From Silicimonas sp963779765 (GTDB lineage Bacteria; Pseudomonadota; Alphaproteobacteria; Rhodobacterales; Rhodobacteraceae): DNA of 64,000 nt. Position 1 is the first letter of the stretch; each line of letters begins with the position of its first letter. The DNA lies in assembly GCA_963779765.1 (NCBI GenBank), contig CAVZZP010000001.1, positions 620,001 to 684,000 of the forward strand, written 5' to 3'. A program made the translations under genes and the position numbers. The notes beneath the pieces are model-generated. The model was not told the DNA's origin and did not search any database. It was given only the letters and a program-made list of their open reading frames with translations. Below, piece after piece: positions 1 to 9,963 of the stretch.

Positions 1-2
1 CG

Positions 3-398
3 CTCCTGCCGCTTGCCGATCTGCACTATGTCGCTGACCCCGCAAGCCTCGCCGGCGCGATGGCCATGGCTGCGATCCTCGCCCTCGGGGTGGGAAGCCT
101 GAACGCCTACCTCTTTCTGGCCTTCCCCGCCTGGGAAAGGGTGTGGACGGTCCTGACACGCCCCCTTTTCATCGTCTCGGGCATCTTTTTCCTGTTCGAG
201 GATGTACCGCACGAATACCGCGACCTTCTCTGGTTCAATCCGTTGTTCCACGTCACGGGCGCCATGCGGGCGGGGGTCTATGCCACCTACGAGGGCGCCC
301 ATGTCTCGCCCGCCTTCGTCTGCGCGACCGGCCTCGGCCTTCTGGTCCTCGGCCTTCTCCTGATGTCGCGTCACGCCAGCGGGCTGATCCACAAATGA
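3..398 (+). CDS. ABC-2 type polysaccharide export permease, C-terminal part
   Basis: The reading frame is already open at the window edge, so the N-terminus is missing. The remaining roughly 130 residues hold three or four hydrophobic helices and a 'LLWFNPLFHVTGAMRAGVY' segment typical of the C-terminal half of KpsM/Wzm-type permeases, which export capsule or O-antigen across the inner membrane with a cognate ATPase. The stop overlaps the next gene's start as ATGA, which implies translational coupling to the glycosyltransferase. The ATPase partner is not in view and may lie upstream. The exported substrate cannot be told from sequence. Confidence 0.8.
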   Translation, partial: LLPLADLHYVADPASLAGAMAMAAILALGVGSLNAYLFLAFPAWERVWTVLTRPLFIVSGIFFLFEDVPHEYRDLLWFNPLFHVTGAMRAGVYATYEGAHVSPAFVCATGLGLLVLGLLLMSRHASGLIHK

Positions 399-1393
399 CG
401 CGCATTCTTAAGGAAATCGTTAACCACGATGCTCTGGGACGTCCGGTGCCGATGGCCGAGGAAACGGGGCCGGAGCACGTCCGCATCCTCCTCGGCCTCC
501 ACGACGGCGCGGCCACGCTCGGCGCGCAACTGGACAGTATCGCCGCGCAGGACCACTCGGACTGGTCGCTGATCCTCTCGGACGACGGAAGCCGCGACGA
601 CTGGCTGCCGCTGGTGACGGCCTTCGCCGAACGTCGTGCGCCGGGCCGCACCTTCGTCATGCAGGGGCCGGATGCCGGCTTCGCACGGAATTTCCTTGGT
701 CTTGCGCGCGCCGCAGGGCCGCTGGTGCCTTACGCGGCCTTCTGCGACCAGGACGACGTCTGGACGCCTTGCAAGCTGGCCCGCGCCATCGCGGAGCTGC
801 GAGAGGTGCCTGAAGGCCGCCCCGGCCTTTATTGCAGCCGTACCGTGATCTGCGGCCCGGACCTTGCGCCGCTGCGGCTGTCGCCCGCGTTTCTTCGGCC
901 TCCGGCCTTCGCGAATGCGCTGACGCAGAACATCGCAGGTGGAAACACGATGGTGATGAACCGCGCCGCCCTCGATCTCGTGCAGGACACCGCATCGATG
1001 GCGTCGGGCGTCGCGGCGCACGATTGGTGGACCTACCTGATCGTCACCGGTGCCGGCGGCGAGGTTCTCTACGACAGCCTGCCCACCGTCCACTACCGCC
1101 AGCACGCTTCGAACCTGATCGGCGCCAATGACACGTTGGCGGCAGGACTGAGGCGGGTCGCAGGCGTCCTGTCGGGCCGCTACCGCGACTGGAACGGCGC
1201 GAATGTTGCCGCGCTTCGGCGTGCGGGCCACTTGCTGACGCCCGAGGCGAAAGTGACGCTCGATCGCTTCGCCGACGGCCGGCGCGGCTCCCTTCCACAG
1301 CGTCTCAAGGCCCTGCGCGCGTCAGGCGTCTATCGCCAGCGCCGTCGGGGCACTGTGGCGCTTTGGCTTGCCGCCGTCGCGGGCCGCCTGTAA
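395..1393 (+). CDS. Glycosyltransferase family 2 protein
   Basis: This 332-aa protein has a GT-A fold signature. 'LGLHDGAATLGAQLDSI' near residue 32 is followed by 'DWSLILSDDGSRDD' and then 'FCDQDDVW', the DXD-like nucleotide-sugar and metal site near residue 118. It probably transfers a sugar to a lipid-linked glycan at the cytoplasmic face. The ATG at 395 was chosen because it overlaps the upstream permease stop by four bases. An earlier in-frame start would run through the permease gene. The domain layout resembles rhamnosyltransferase-like members, but sugar specificity is unknown. Confidence 0.85.
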   Translation: MTRILKEIVNHDALGRPVPMAEETGPEHVRILLGLHDGAATLGAQLDSIAAQDHSDWSLILSDDGSRDDWLPLVTAFAERRAPGRTFVMQGPDAGFARNFLGLARAAGPLVPYAAFCDQDDVWTPCKLARAIAELREVPEGRPGLYCSRTVICGPDLAPLRLSPAFLRPPAFANALTQNIAGGNTMVMNRAALDLVQDTASMASGVAAHDWWTYLIVTGAGGEVLYDSLPTVHYRQHASNLIGANDTLAAGLRRVAGVLSGRYRDWNGANVAALRRAGHLLTPEAKVTLDRFADGRRGSLPQRLKALRASGVYRQRRRGTVALWLAAVAGRL

Positions 1394-1468
1394 CCCCACG
1401 CGCTTTTCCTTTCGCGACCGGCGGATTACCGCTAGAACCCGACGGATTCGAGTTCACTTGGTGGTGTC

Positions 1469-3209
1469 ATGGCGGCGAAGACCAAACCCACGACCCAGGC
1501 GCCCGCCCTGGACGCGGCACGGAAGCAGTCCCGGCACTTCCTGAGCTACGCTTTCCTCTTCAGCGTCTTCGTCAACATCCTGATGCTGACCGGCCCGCTC
1601 TTCATGCTCCAGGTCTATGACCGCGTGCTGGGGTCGCGGTCGGAAGAGACGCTGGTGGCGCTCCTGATCCTCGTCATCATGCTTTACGGGCTGATGTGGC
1701 TTCTCGACTTCGCGCGTTCCCGCCTCGTTGCACGCTATGGCGCGCGGTTCCAGTCGGCGCTGGACGACCGCGTCTTCCGCGCCCAGATTCTTCAGCGCCA
1801 GGGGGCCTCGACGCCCGAGGCGCTGTCCGCCAGCCGGGATCTCGAGGCGATCCAGGCCTACTACGCCTCTCCCGCCTTCACCGCACTGATGGACCTGCCC
1901 TTCACGCCGCTCTTTCTTGGCGCGATCTTCGTCTTTCACAGTTGGCTCGGCTGGTTCGCCGTCGCGGGCGGCCTCGTCCTCGTGGCCATCACCATACTGA
2001 CCCAGGTCCTGACCTCGGAACGCGTGCGCGAGGCGCAGGCGACCTCCGAGGCCGCGCACCGCTTCGGCGAAAACGCGCGACGCGCCAGCGAGATCATCCG
2101 CAGCCAGGGCATGATGGACCCGGTGGCCGAGCGCTGGATGGCCCGGCGCGTCGCGGCGCTGTCGCAGAACATGTCCGGCGGTCGACTGGACCTCCAGCTT
2201 CTCGACCTTCACGCGGGCCTTCCGCCTGGCGCTTCAGTCCTTCGTCCTCGCCCTGGGTGCATGGCTCGTGCTGCGGGGCGAAATGACGGCGGGCGCGATG
2301 ATCGCGGGCTCCATCCTTCTTGGCCGCGCCCTGTCGCCCATCGAGCAGCTTCTCGCCCGCTGGCCGCAGGTCGCGCGGGCGCGCCAGGGCCGCAAGTCGC
2401 TCGGCGCCTTCCTCGAGGCGACGCCCGAGCCCGAAAAGCGCACCCGCCTGCCCCGTCCCGAGGGTCGCATCGAGGCCAAGGGAGTGACGGTCACGCGCGG
2501 ACCGGGCCGTCCGCCGCTGCTCTACAACGTCAGCTTCGCGCTGGAGCCCGGAGAGGCGCTCGGCGTCATCGGTCGAAGCGGGTCCGGCAAGACCACCATC
2601 GCCAAGACGCTCCTCGGCCTGATCGAGCCCAACGTAGGCGAGGTCCGGCTCGGCGGCGCACTTCTGTCGCACTACGATCCCGCCGACCTCGGCGCCTATG
2701 TCGGCTACCTGCCGCAGGAGCCTACGCTGATCTCGGGAACCATTGCCGAAAACATCGCGCGCATGTCCCTCCAACCCGACAGCGACAAGATCGTGGCCGC
2801 GGCGTTGAAGGCGCAGGCACACGAGTTGATCCTGAATCTTCCCGATGGCTATGAGACGCGGGTCGAGGACAACACCGTCGGCCTCTCCGGCGGCCAGCGT
2901 CAGCGTATCGCTCTGGCGCGCGCGCTCTACGGCGACCCCGTCCTTCTGGTTCTGGACGAGCCCAACTCCGCCCTCGATCTCGAGGGGACCGAGGCCTTGA
3001 ACGCCGCCATCCGCGCCATGAAGGCCGAGGGACGGTCGGTCATCGTCATGACGCACCGCCCGATGGCGATTTCGGAATGCGACCGTCTCATGGTGGTCGA
3101 GGCCGGATGCGTGAAGGCCGACGGCCCGCGCGACGAGATCGTCCGCTCGATGATGAAGAATGCCGGCGATATCCAGCGCACCATCGCGCGGACGGGAGAG
3201 ATCACGTGA
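1469..3209 (+). pseudogene. Type I secretion ABC transporter, permease/ATPase (PrtD/HlyB-like), frameshifted
   Basis: The N-terminal half is a six-helix ABC membrane domain. It begins 'ARKQSRHFLSYAFLFSVFVNILMLTGP' in sense, and includes the motif 'LQVYDRVL'. The C-terminal half is an ATPase with Walker A 'GRSGSGKTT', signature 'LSGGQRQR', Walker B 'LLVLDEP' and the H-loop 'MTHRP'. It would energise one-step export of RTX proteins with the HlyD protein that follows. Frame 2 switches to frame 0 at about 2177-2180. Deleting one G there gives a continuous protein of about 580 aa, normal for the family. The GTGA overlap with the next gene indicates an operon. Confidence 0.85.
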
Positions 3210-4508
3210 CCCAGGCCTCCCGCTACAGCGCGCGCCTGCCGCTATTCGTCGGCTTCCTCGCTCTCGCTCTTCTGGTCGGCGGCGTCGGCTGGTGGAGCGT
3301 GCGGACCCACATCGCGGGCGCGGTCATCGCCAGCGGCATGATCGTTCTCGAAAGCAACCGGCAGGTCGTTCAGCACGCCGAGGGCGGCACCGTGGGCGAA
3401 ATCGCCGCCCGCGACGGCGACCGCGTGCAGGCCGGCGACCTTCTGATCCGGCTGGACGACACCCTGCTCAAGTCCGAACTGAACGTGATCGAGACGCAGC
3501 TCGTCGAAATTCCGCGCCCGCCGCGCCCGTCTGGAAGCCGAACGCGACGGCAAGGACGCGATCGTCTTCCCGGCCGACCTTCTTGTCCAGGCCGAGGCCG
3601 CGCCGGGGGCCGCCGAACAGGTCGAGGGACAGCGCAGCCTCTTCGTCGCACGGCGCGACACGATGGAGAAGGAGCTGGGACAGCTCGCCGAGCGCATCGC
3701 CCAGACCGGCAACCAGATCGAAGGAGCCGAGGCGCAGCTTTCGGCCCTCGCCACGCAGGAAGAGCTGATCCGCGAGGAGCTGACCGACCAGGAGACGCTT
3801 CTCGAAAAAGGCCTCGTGCAGATGCAGCGCGTCACCGCGCTTCGGCGGGAGGCGGCGCGTCTGGCGGGCGAGATCGGACGGCTGACGTCGGACGCGGCAC
3901 AATTCCGCGGCCAGATCGCGGGCCTCGAGATCGAGAAGCTGAAGCTGGAAACCGCCCGGCGCGAGGAAGCGATCGTGACGCTGCGCGACCTTCAGTTCCG
4001 CGAGCTGGAGTTGACGGAACAGCGTGTGGGCCTTCTGGAACGCATGGCGCGTCTTGACCTCCGGGCGCCGGTGTCAGGGGCCGTCTACGGCTCGACCGTC
4101 TTCGCGGTAAAGTCGGTGATCCAGCCCGCCGAGGCGCTGATGTACGTCATCCCGCAGGACCAGCCGCTGGTCGTCTCGGCCCGGGTCGAGGCGATCCACA
4201 TCGACCAGATCCACATCGGTCAGGATGCCACCCTTCGCTTCACTGCCTTCAACCAGCGCCAGACGCCCGAGATCGAGGGCCGTGTGACGGACGTCTCGGC
4301 CGACGTCTTCACCGATGAGGTGACGGGCATCAACTATTACCGGGTCGAGGTCGTTCCGGACGAGGTCGACCTCTTGAAGCTGGAAAGCCAGGAGCTGCTG
4401 CCCGGGATGCCGGTCGAGGCATACTTGAGGACCGACGAGCGCACGCCGCTGTCCTATCTCATGAAGCCGGTCACCGACTATTTCGACCGCGCGATGCGCG
4501 AAGGTTGA
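3206..4508 (+). pseudogene. HlyD family type I secretion periplasmic adaptor, frameshifted
   Basis: A single N-terminal membrane helix (about residues 11-32) is followed by a biotinyl-lipoyl-like segment, 'QHAEGGTVGEIAARDGDRV', then a long coiled coil and the C-terminal 'LDLRAPVSGAVYGSTVFAVKSVIQPAE' barrel region, read here in two parts. It would bridge the ABC exporter to a TolC-type outer membrane channel. The GTG start at 3206 overlaps the exporter stop. The frame breaks near 3511-3513. Removing one base restores the expected run of Arg/Ala/Leu residues in the coiled coil, giving about 433 aa in total. Confidence 0.85.
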
Positions 4509-4511
4509 GCC

Positions 4512-5213
4512 TCAGCGCGCGGGTTCGAGACGTGTGACGCCGGACGTGGGCCGGGTGTCTCTCAGCGGCTTGACCCCACGCAGGCGCCGTTCGGACAATC
4601 TGATCGGGATCAGCCGCGAGAAGGTGCGCCACAGGATGACGAGGTTCAGCCAGGGACCGCGCCGATCCCGATAGAGCAGGTCGAGCCGCGCCTTCACCGG
4701 AATGCAGCGGCGGCGATAGACGGCTTCCGTCTCTTCGGCAGAACGGCAAGCGGACAGAAGCCGTTCTTCCCGCGCGTGAACCGTCACGGTGGCAAGGCCC
4801 GTGATGCCGGGCGGCGTGTCGGCCAGGATTGCCGTGTAGAGGTCCGGATAGGCGTCGACATAGCGGCGCGCCGGCGGACGCGGACCGATAAAGCGCATGT
4901 CGCCCCTCAGCACGTTGAATATCTGCGGCAGCTCGTCCAGCCGCAGACGGCGAAGCCAAAGTCCAAGCGGCGTGATGCGCGCCATCTGGTGCCCGCCGAG
5001 CGCCCCTAGCTCGGCCGCCGGGTCGGGCGGATGCATGGTGCGGACCTTGAACAGGGTGAAGGCGGTCTCGCGCGACTTCATCCGTTCGGATGCGAAGATG
5101 AACGGCCGACCCTGAAGCGGAACGACCATAACGAAAAGAACCGCCAGGACTGCCAGCACCACCGGAAGAAGAAGGGCGGCGACGACTTGATCGAGGGTAA
5201 TTCGGACCGGCAT
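4512..5213 (-). CDS. Bacterial sugar transferase (undecaprenyl-phosphate glycosyl-1-phosphate transferase)
   Basis: This 233-aa protein has an N-terminal hydrophobic helix and the PF02397 core motifs 'FTLFKVRTM', 'RRLRLDELPQIFNVLRGDM' and 'FIGPRPP'. These enzymes start repeat-unit synthesis by moving a sugar-1-phosphate onto undecaprenyl phosphate at the inner membrane. It is the short, WcaJ-catalytic-domain-only form. It is convergent with hlyD, only three bases apart, and divergent from the glycosyltransferase at 5375. Its presence supports exopolysaccharide assembly as the function of this locus. Confidence 0.88.
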   Translation of the reverse strand: MPVRITLDQVVAALLLPVVLAVLAVLFVMVVPLQGRPFIFASERMKSRETAFTLFKVRTMHPPDPAAELGALGGHQMARITPLGLWLRRLRLDELPQIFNVLRGDMRFIGPRPPARRYVDAYPDLYTAILADTPPGITGLATVTVHAREERLLSACRSAEETEAVYRRRCIPVKARLDLLYRDRRGPWLNLVILWRTFSRLIPIRLSERRLRGVKPLRDTRPTSGVTRLEPAR

Positions 5214-5374
5214 GACGACCCCACCTTGCGGGTCCGATTTCGGAACTTGCGGAAACGGACCTGAGCTACGACGGTGTCTGTTTCCCAGAAAGCGGTAAGC
5301 AAAACCTTAGCGGCGACCGTCGCCTCCGGTCATGATGAACGATGCCTTAACTCCTCCACGCCACAAGCTTGGGG

Positions 5375-7811
5375 ATGCGACTTAGACGCCTCCGCTCGAT
5401 TCCCCGGATGTCATGCCGGGTCATGGCCTGCCTCCTCGAGCGCCATGCGACGCTAGCGCGACAGGGGCCTCTGCCGTTGCAGGGGACAGAAGGTGTCATC
5501 GGCGAGGTAACATGGCGGCGGCGCAGCGTGGTCGTGCGCGGCTGGACGCACAGCGCGGATCTGGGCCTCGGCTTCGACGACCGCGTGCCACTTCCAGCGG
5601 GCCCCGGCAGCTTCGCCCTGGACCTCATGCGCCCGGCGCGTCGGGCAAACCTCTTCGTGCGGGCGGGGAACGGCGTGGCGTGCCACGTCCTGACAGCGCC
5701 GGGTCGGCTCGTCGAAGTCGCCGCCCTCCTCCGCGCGCTGCCCGAAGCCCTGGTCGAGGTCGCCCGCGAATGGCGCGCTTTGTTCCGTTTCCTCACGACG
5801 GGCGACCCGACGGCCTCGGCCCGCCTGCGACACAGGTTCGGGCTGACGTCCGATGCGACACAGGTTCCGGCGTTTCCCACCGACTTCTTTAGAGGGGACG
5901 ACCGGACCTGGCCGGAAGCAAGCGGCCCAATGGTCGTGATCCCCATCCATGACGCGGCGGAGGATTCTGGCGCGCCTCGTCGCCGTACTGCCTTCGACCC
6001 TTCCCTTCGACGCGCGCGTCATCGCGGTCGATGACGGGTCGACCGACCCGCGCATCGCGTGCCTCCTCGCCGATCTCGGAAGCGTCCTCGGCGACCGGCT
6101 CGAGGTTCTGCGCCACGACCACAGTCTGGGTTTCATCGCCGCCGCCAACGCCGGCCTCTCCCATGCAATGACGACCGGCAAGGGCCACGCAATCATCCTG
6201 AACAGCGACACGATTCCACCGCCCGACTGGCTGCCGCGCCTCCTTGCGCCCATCGCGGCCGATCCTCGGGTTGCAAGCGTCACGCCTCTTTCGACGAACG
6301 CCGAAATCCTGACCGTCCCCGCGCCCGGCGTCGTCACCGCACCCGACGCGGTCCTGATCGAATCGATGGACGGCGCGGCGCGGCGCATCGCATCTCGTCA
6401 CGCCTCCTGCGAGGTGCCGACAGGGATCGGGTTCTGCATGGCGATGAACCGGCGCTTTCTCGACAGCGTCGGGTTGTTCGACCCGGCCTTCGGGCGGGGA
6501 TACGGCGAAGAGGTCGACTGGTGCCGTCGGGCGCTTGCGGCGGGCGGGCGAAACGTGGCGGCTCTGAACCTCGTCGTAGGTCACCGGGGCGGCGCGAGCT
6601 TCGGGTCCGAGGAAAAGGAAAAACGCATCCGCGCCGCTGGTGTCGTGGTCTCGTCACGCTGGCCGGACTATGACGGGGCGGTCAGGGACTGGATCGCCGC
6701 CGATCCCGTCGCCCTCCACCGGATGGCGGTGTCGATGGCCTGGCTCGATCACGCGTCATCGGTTCCGGTGCCGGTCTTCCTCGGTCACGCCTTCGGTGGC
6801 GGAGCCGAGAACGCCCTGTCCGACGAAATCGACCAGGCACTGGTCGATGGTCCGGGTGCGCTGGTCCTGCGCGCGGGCCTCGGGTCAGGCTGGCGGGTCG
6901 AGATGCACCGCGCCGACCGGATCGACCGTGCGGACGTGGGGACATCGGAGGCCATCGATGCTCTCCTCGCGCCCCTCGCGCGCCGTCGCGTGGTCTACTC
7001 CTGCGGCGTCGGCGCGTCGGATCCGGCCTCTATCCCGCGCCTCCTGTCGCGTCTGTCCCGCCCCGGTGACATTCTCGAGCTGCGCCTGCACGACTTCTTC
7101 CCCGTCAGCCCGTCGTGGAATCTTCTGGACAGTGACGGAGTCCACCGCGGCGTGCCGCCCGTGACCAGTCGCGATCCGGCGCACATCTGTCCGCAGCCTG
7201 TTGGCCGCGCGGCGCTGTCGCTTGCCGACTGGCGAGCGCTGTGGCGCCCCATCGTCTCGCGCGCCGATCGCATAATTGCCTATTCCACCTCGAGCTTGCG
7301 TCTCTTCGACGAGGCCTATCCGGACGCCGCGCTTCGCACCGAAGTCGTGCCGCACAGGTTGTGCGGCCTTCCCCCGCGCCTGCGCCCGGGCGGCAGCGCC
7401 ATCGGCGTCCTCGGCGGCATCAACCTCGCAAAGGGCGCACGCGTCTTGGAAACCCTCGCCCACCGCCTGCCCAAAGGACCGCGCATCGTGGTCCTGGGTG
7501 AGATGGACGGCCAGTTTCGCCTGCCCCGACCGCACCTCGTCCACGGCCGCTACGAGCGCGCGCAGATTGGCGCTTTGGCCCGCGCTTATGACATCGGCGC
7601 ATGGGTCATCCCCTCGATCTGCCCCGAGACCTTCTCCTTCTCGACGTACGAGGCGCTTGCGACCGGGCTGCCCGTCTTCTGCTTCGATCTGGGCGCGCAG
7701 GCCGAGGCCGTGCGCCCGGCGCCGAACGGCGTCGTCGTAGACGGAGCTCCGGGCGATGCCGACGCTCTTCTCGCCGCGCTGTCGACCTGCCTGCCGGGGC
7801 TCAAAGGCTGA
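5375..7811 (+). pseudogene. Large two-domain glycosyltransferase (GT2 plus GT1-like), frameshifted near 5965
   Basis: A roughly 190-residue N-terminal region of unknown type is followed by a GT2 domain. The start 'MVVIPIHDAAED' is in one frame, and the rest ('ARVIAVDDGSTD', 'ILNSDTIPPPDW', 'GYGEEVDWC') is in the next. The C-terminal 330 residues look like a GT4/GT1-type transferase ('GINLAKGARVLETL', 'SICPETFSFSTYEALATGLPV'). Deleting one T in the GATTCTG at about 5964-5969 fuses the two frames in the middle of the GT2 strand, so this was one protein of about 810 aa. The intact downstream reading frame alone spans 5949-7811. ATG 5375 is the first plausible start and is uncertain. Confidence 0.75.
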
Positions 7812-8944
7812 GGACGTCGCGGTCGGCGCCATGCGCCTGGATCGTCGTCCAGAGCTCGGCCTTGGCGTTGATCCCGTGACGGCGAAGATAGCTGTAGTAA
7901 GAGCCGCCCGACTGGTCGACAGGACGCTCGTGGGTCGCGCGCACATCGTCTAGGACGGCGACACGCCCGCCTCGGTCCCTAACGATCCGCCCCCAGGCCA
8001 GGTCGAGCCCGAACCCCGATACCGAGAGCGCCGAAGGTGGGCGCGATCCAGTCCAGCGCGCGGCGCGAGACGACGGGCATCATGATTTCGACCGCCGATA
8101 CATCGCGCGGGCCATTTTGTCCCTGGCGAGCGAAAAGCTGGGGCCAGTTGCACGACGACTGAGGCGTGAGGGTCATCTGGGCGAGGTCGAGACCGTGCGT
8201 CCGGCACGCCTTGAACAGGGAGTTCAGCTCGTCGACACCGACCGACACGTCGTCATCCAGGAAGAGGACATGCTCGTATGGCGAAAGGCAGGACCGGTAG
8301 CGGTGCCAGAACATCCACATGGCGGTGAACTTCGTGCCTTTCTGGAACATCGCCATGTCCCCGAACCCCGGCCGAAAGCCCCGTGCATCGTAGTAGTTGA
8401 CCAGAAGGTCCCACGTACGCCCCTCCCCCGACCAATCGCGCCTTACCGCGCCTGCGCCAGCCTGAAGGACGACGAGCGCGGGCCTCGGCGTCGCCGGCGG
8501 GCTCATTCGGTGCGCCAGCGGCGAAATCGCGTCGAGAAACGCACGCTGCCGACGCCGCAGATCGTCCGGCCCGTCGTAGACGCCAAGCGACGGTCCACGC
8601 AGCCCGGCCAGGATCATGCCGTAGGCCCGAGTGGGATCTGAAAGGCCCGTCGCATCCAGGTAGCGCCGCATGTCGACAAATGGCGACGGATCGCGGCCTT
8701 CAGCCTGACCCCGGTCGAGGTAGTGCAGGTAGGGTGCAGCGTGCGAGGTCCAGTCCGGGTTCTGCCAGGCATACCAATCAGTAGCGAAGAAGGGCGTCGG
8801 ATCCAGTCGCTGCGCGAGACCGTGCGTCAGGTAGTACGGCACGAGGTCTGCATGCGTCCCCCCTATCTGCCGCGTGAGATGATCGCGGTCGATCGGAACC
8901 TCGTCCGGCACGACGTCCTGCGGCCGGGCAAAGGCCGCTATCAC
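7801..8944 (-). pseudogene. DUF707-family protein with N-terminal DPSPF-type repeats, frameshifted near its 3' end
   Basis: The N-terminal 100 residues hold repeats of the kind 'DPTPFFATDWY' and 'DPSPFVDMRRYL', also present in the fusion protein at 9947-12493. The rest matches DUF707 (a GT-like fold of unknown activity): 'VLFLDDDVSV', 'QSSCNWPQLF' and, after the break, 'SGFGLDLAWGRI'. The frame shifts at about 8018-8024. Removing one base extends the protein past 7979 to a stop at 7801, giving about 380 aa. The ATG overlaps the upstream stop as ATGA, so it belongs to the minus-strand glycan operon. Its end overlaps the convergent glycosyltransferase by 11 bases. Confidence 0.75.
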
Positions 8945-9963
8945 GAGCCTTTCCCGCGCCCGGCCTCGAGCCGTTCGATCTTTTCCGCCATGTGGAAGAC
9001 GGCGCGGGTCAGCATCGCGATTTCGTCCGACCTCTGCTTCGCGTCGCTTTCGATCCTGACGTCGGGCACGCGCGGCGGCGCGAACAAAGGTCCGCTCGTA
9101 TCGGGCAGGAAGCGAGCGCGAAGTGCCTCGTTGTCGTCCGCGTAGCGCGACAGGATGCGGTGCCGGGTGTCGAGGTCGAGAAGCGACGAGGCGGACCCCT
9201 GCTTCAGCGCCCGGTTTCCCAGAAGCCGCACCATCACCTCGTAGAAGCGGTTATCGTGCTGTCCTCCGAACAAATCTCGGGCGCGGTGCGCCAAACGCGC
9301 GAGCGCCTCGTCGAACGAGGGGTTCGCTGCCCGTGCCAAAGGGTCCAGACCCTCGGCCGACAGGCCCGAGACCTCCAGGAAGTCCGTCACGATGTCGTTG
9401 CCCGCAAGCCGGGCGCGCACGAAGGGTCGCACGGTGATCCTGTCGTCCCCGAAGGCCTCGGCCCAAGGCAGGATCATCCCGTACCAGCAAGCGACGCGAC
9501 CGACCCGGTCGGCGAGAAACGCTTCCACTGTGTCGTAAAGCTTCAGGTACCACTGCTGCCAACTGGACAGCAGGAAGTCGTCCTGCCGGCGCACGTAGAA
9601 CACGATCCGCACGACCCGGTCCTGCGTGGCGCGGGCGAGGACGGGCGCCAGGCCCGGATGGTTGCACATGTTTTCGGCCGAAAGGATCACGCGGGCCGCG
9701 CCCCTCTCGTCAGCGTCCGACAGAAGTGCCGCGAGGCGCTCCGGAAGGCCGGTCGTCTCGATCCCGCCCGCGACGCCATCCTCGAAGGCCCAGATCTGCT
9801 CGCCCGTAACTTCCGACACGAAGTCGAGCGCCTTGCCCGGCACCAGGACGCCCCTCTTGGCCAGCGCCGTCGCGTTCTGCTTGAGAAATGCCTGTATCGC
9901 CGAGCTGCCGCATTTCGCTCCGCCGATGTGAAGCGTGACCTCTGCCCTACTCGCCTGCGACAC
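8941..9963 (-). CDS. Sulfotransferase-like P-loop protein
   Basis: This 340-aa protein begins with 'VTLHIGGAKCGSSAIQAFL', the 5'-PSB loop pattern of PAPS-dependent sulfotransferases ('HIGxxKxGSSxIQ'). 'RVILSAENMCNHPG' and 'RIVFYVRRQDDFLLSSWQQWY' match the 3'-phosphate-binding region. It may sulfate the exported polysaccharide, which is an inference from context. GTG 9963 was chosen because longer in-frame versions would run antisense-like through the upstream gene. From this start the overlap with the upstream stop is 17 bases. It ends with a short coiled coil. Confidence 0.72.
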   Translation of the reverse strand: MSQASRAEVTLHIGGAKCGSSAIQAFLKQNATALAKRGVLVPGKALDFVSEVTGEQIWAFEDGVAGGIETTGLPERLAALLSDADERGAARVILSAENMCNHPGLAPVLARATQDRVVRIVFYVRRQDDFLLSSWQQWYLKLYDTVEAFLADRVGRVACWYGMILPWAEAFGDDRITVRPFVRARLAGNDIVTDFLEVSGLSAEGLDPLARAANPSFDEALARLAHRARDLFGGQHDNRFYEVMVRLLGNRALKQGSASSLLDLDTRHRILSRYADDNEALRARFLPDTSGPLFAPPRVPDVRIESDAKQRSDEIAMLTRAVFHMAEKIERLEAGRGKGS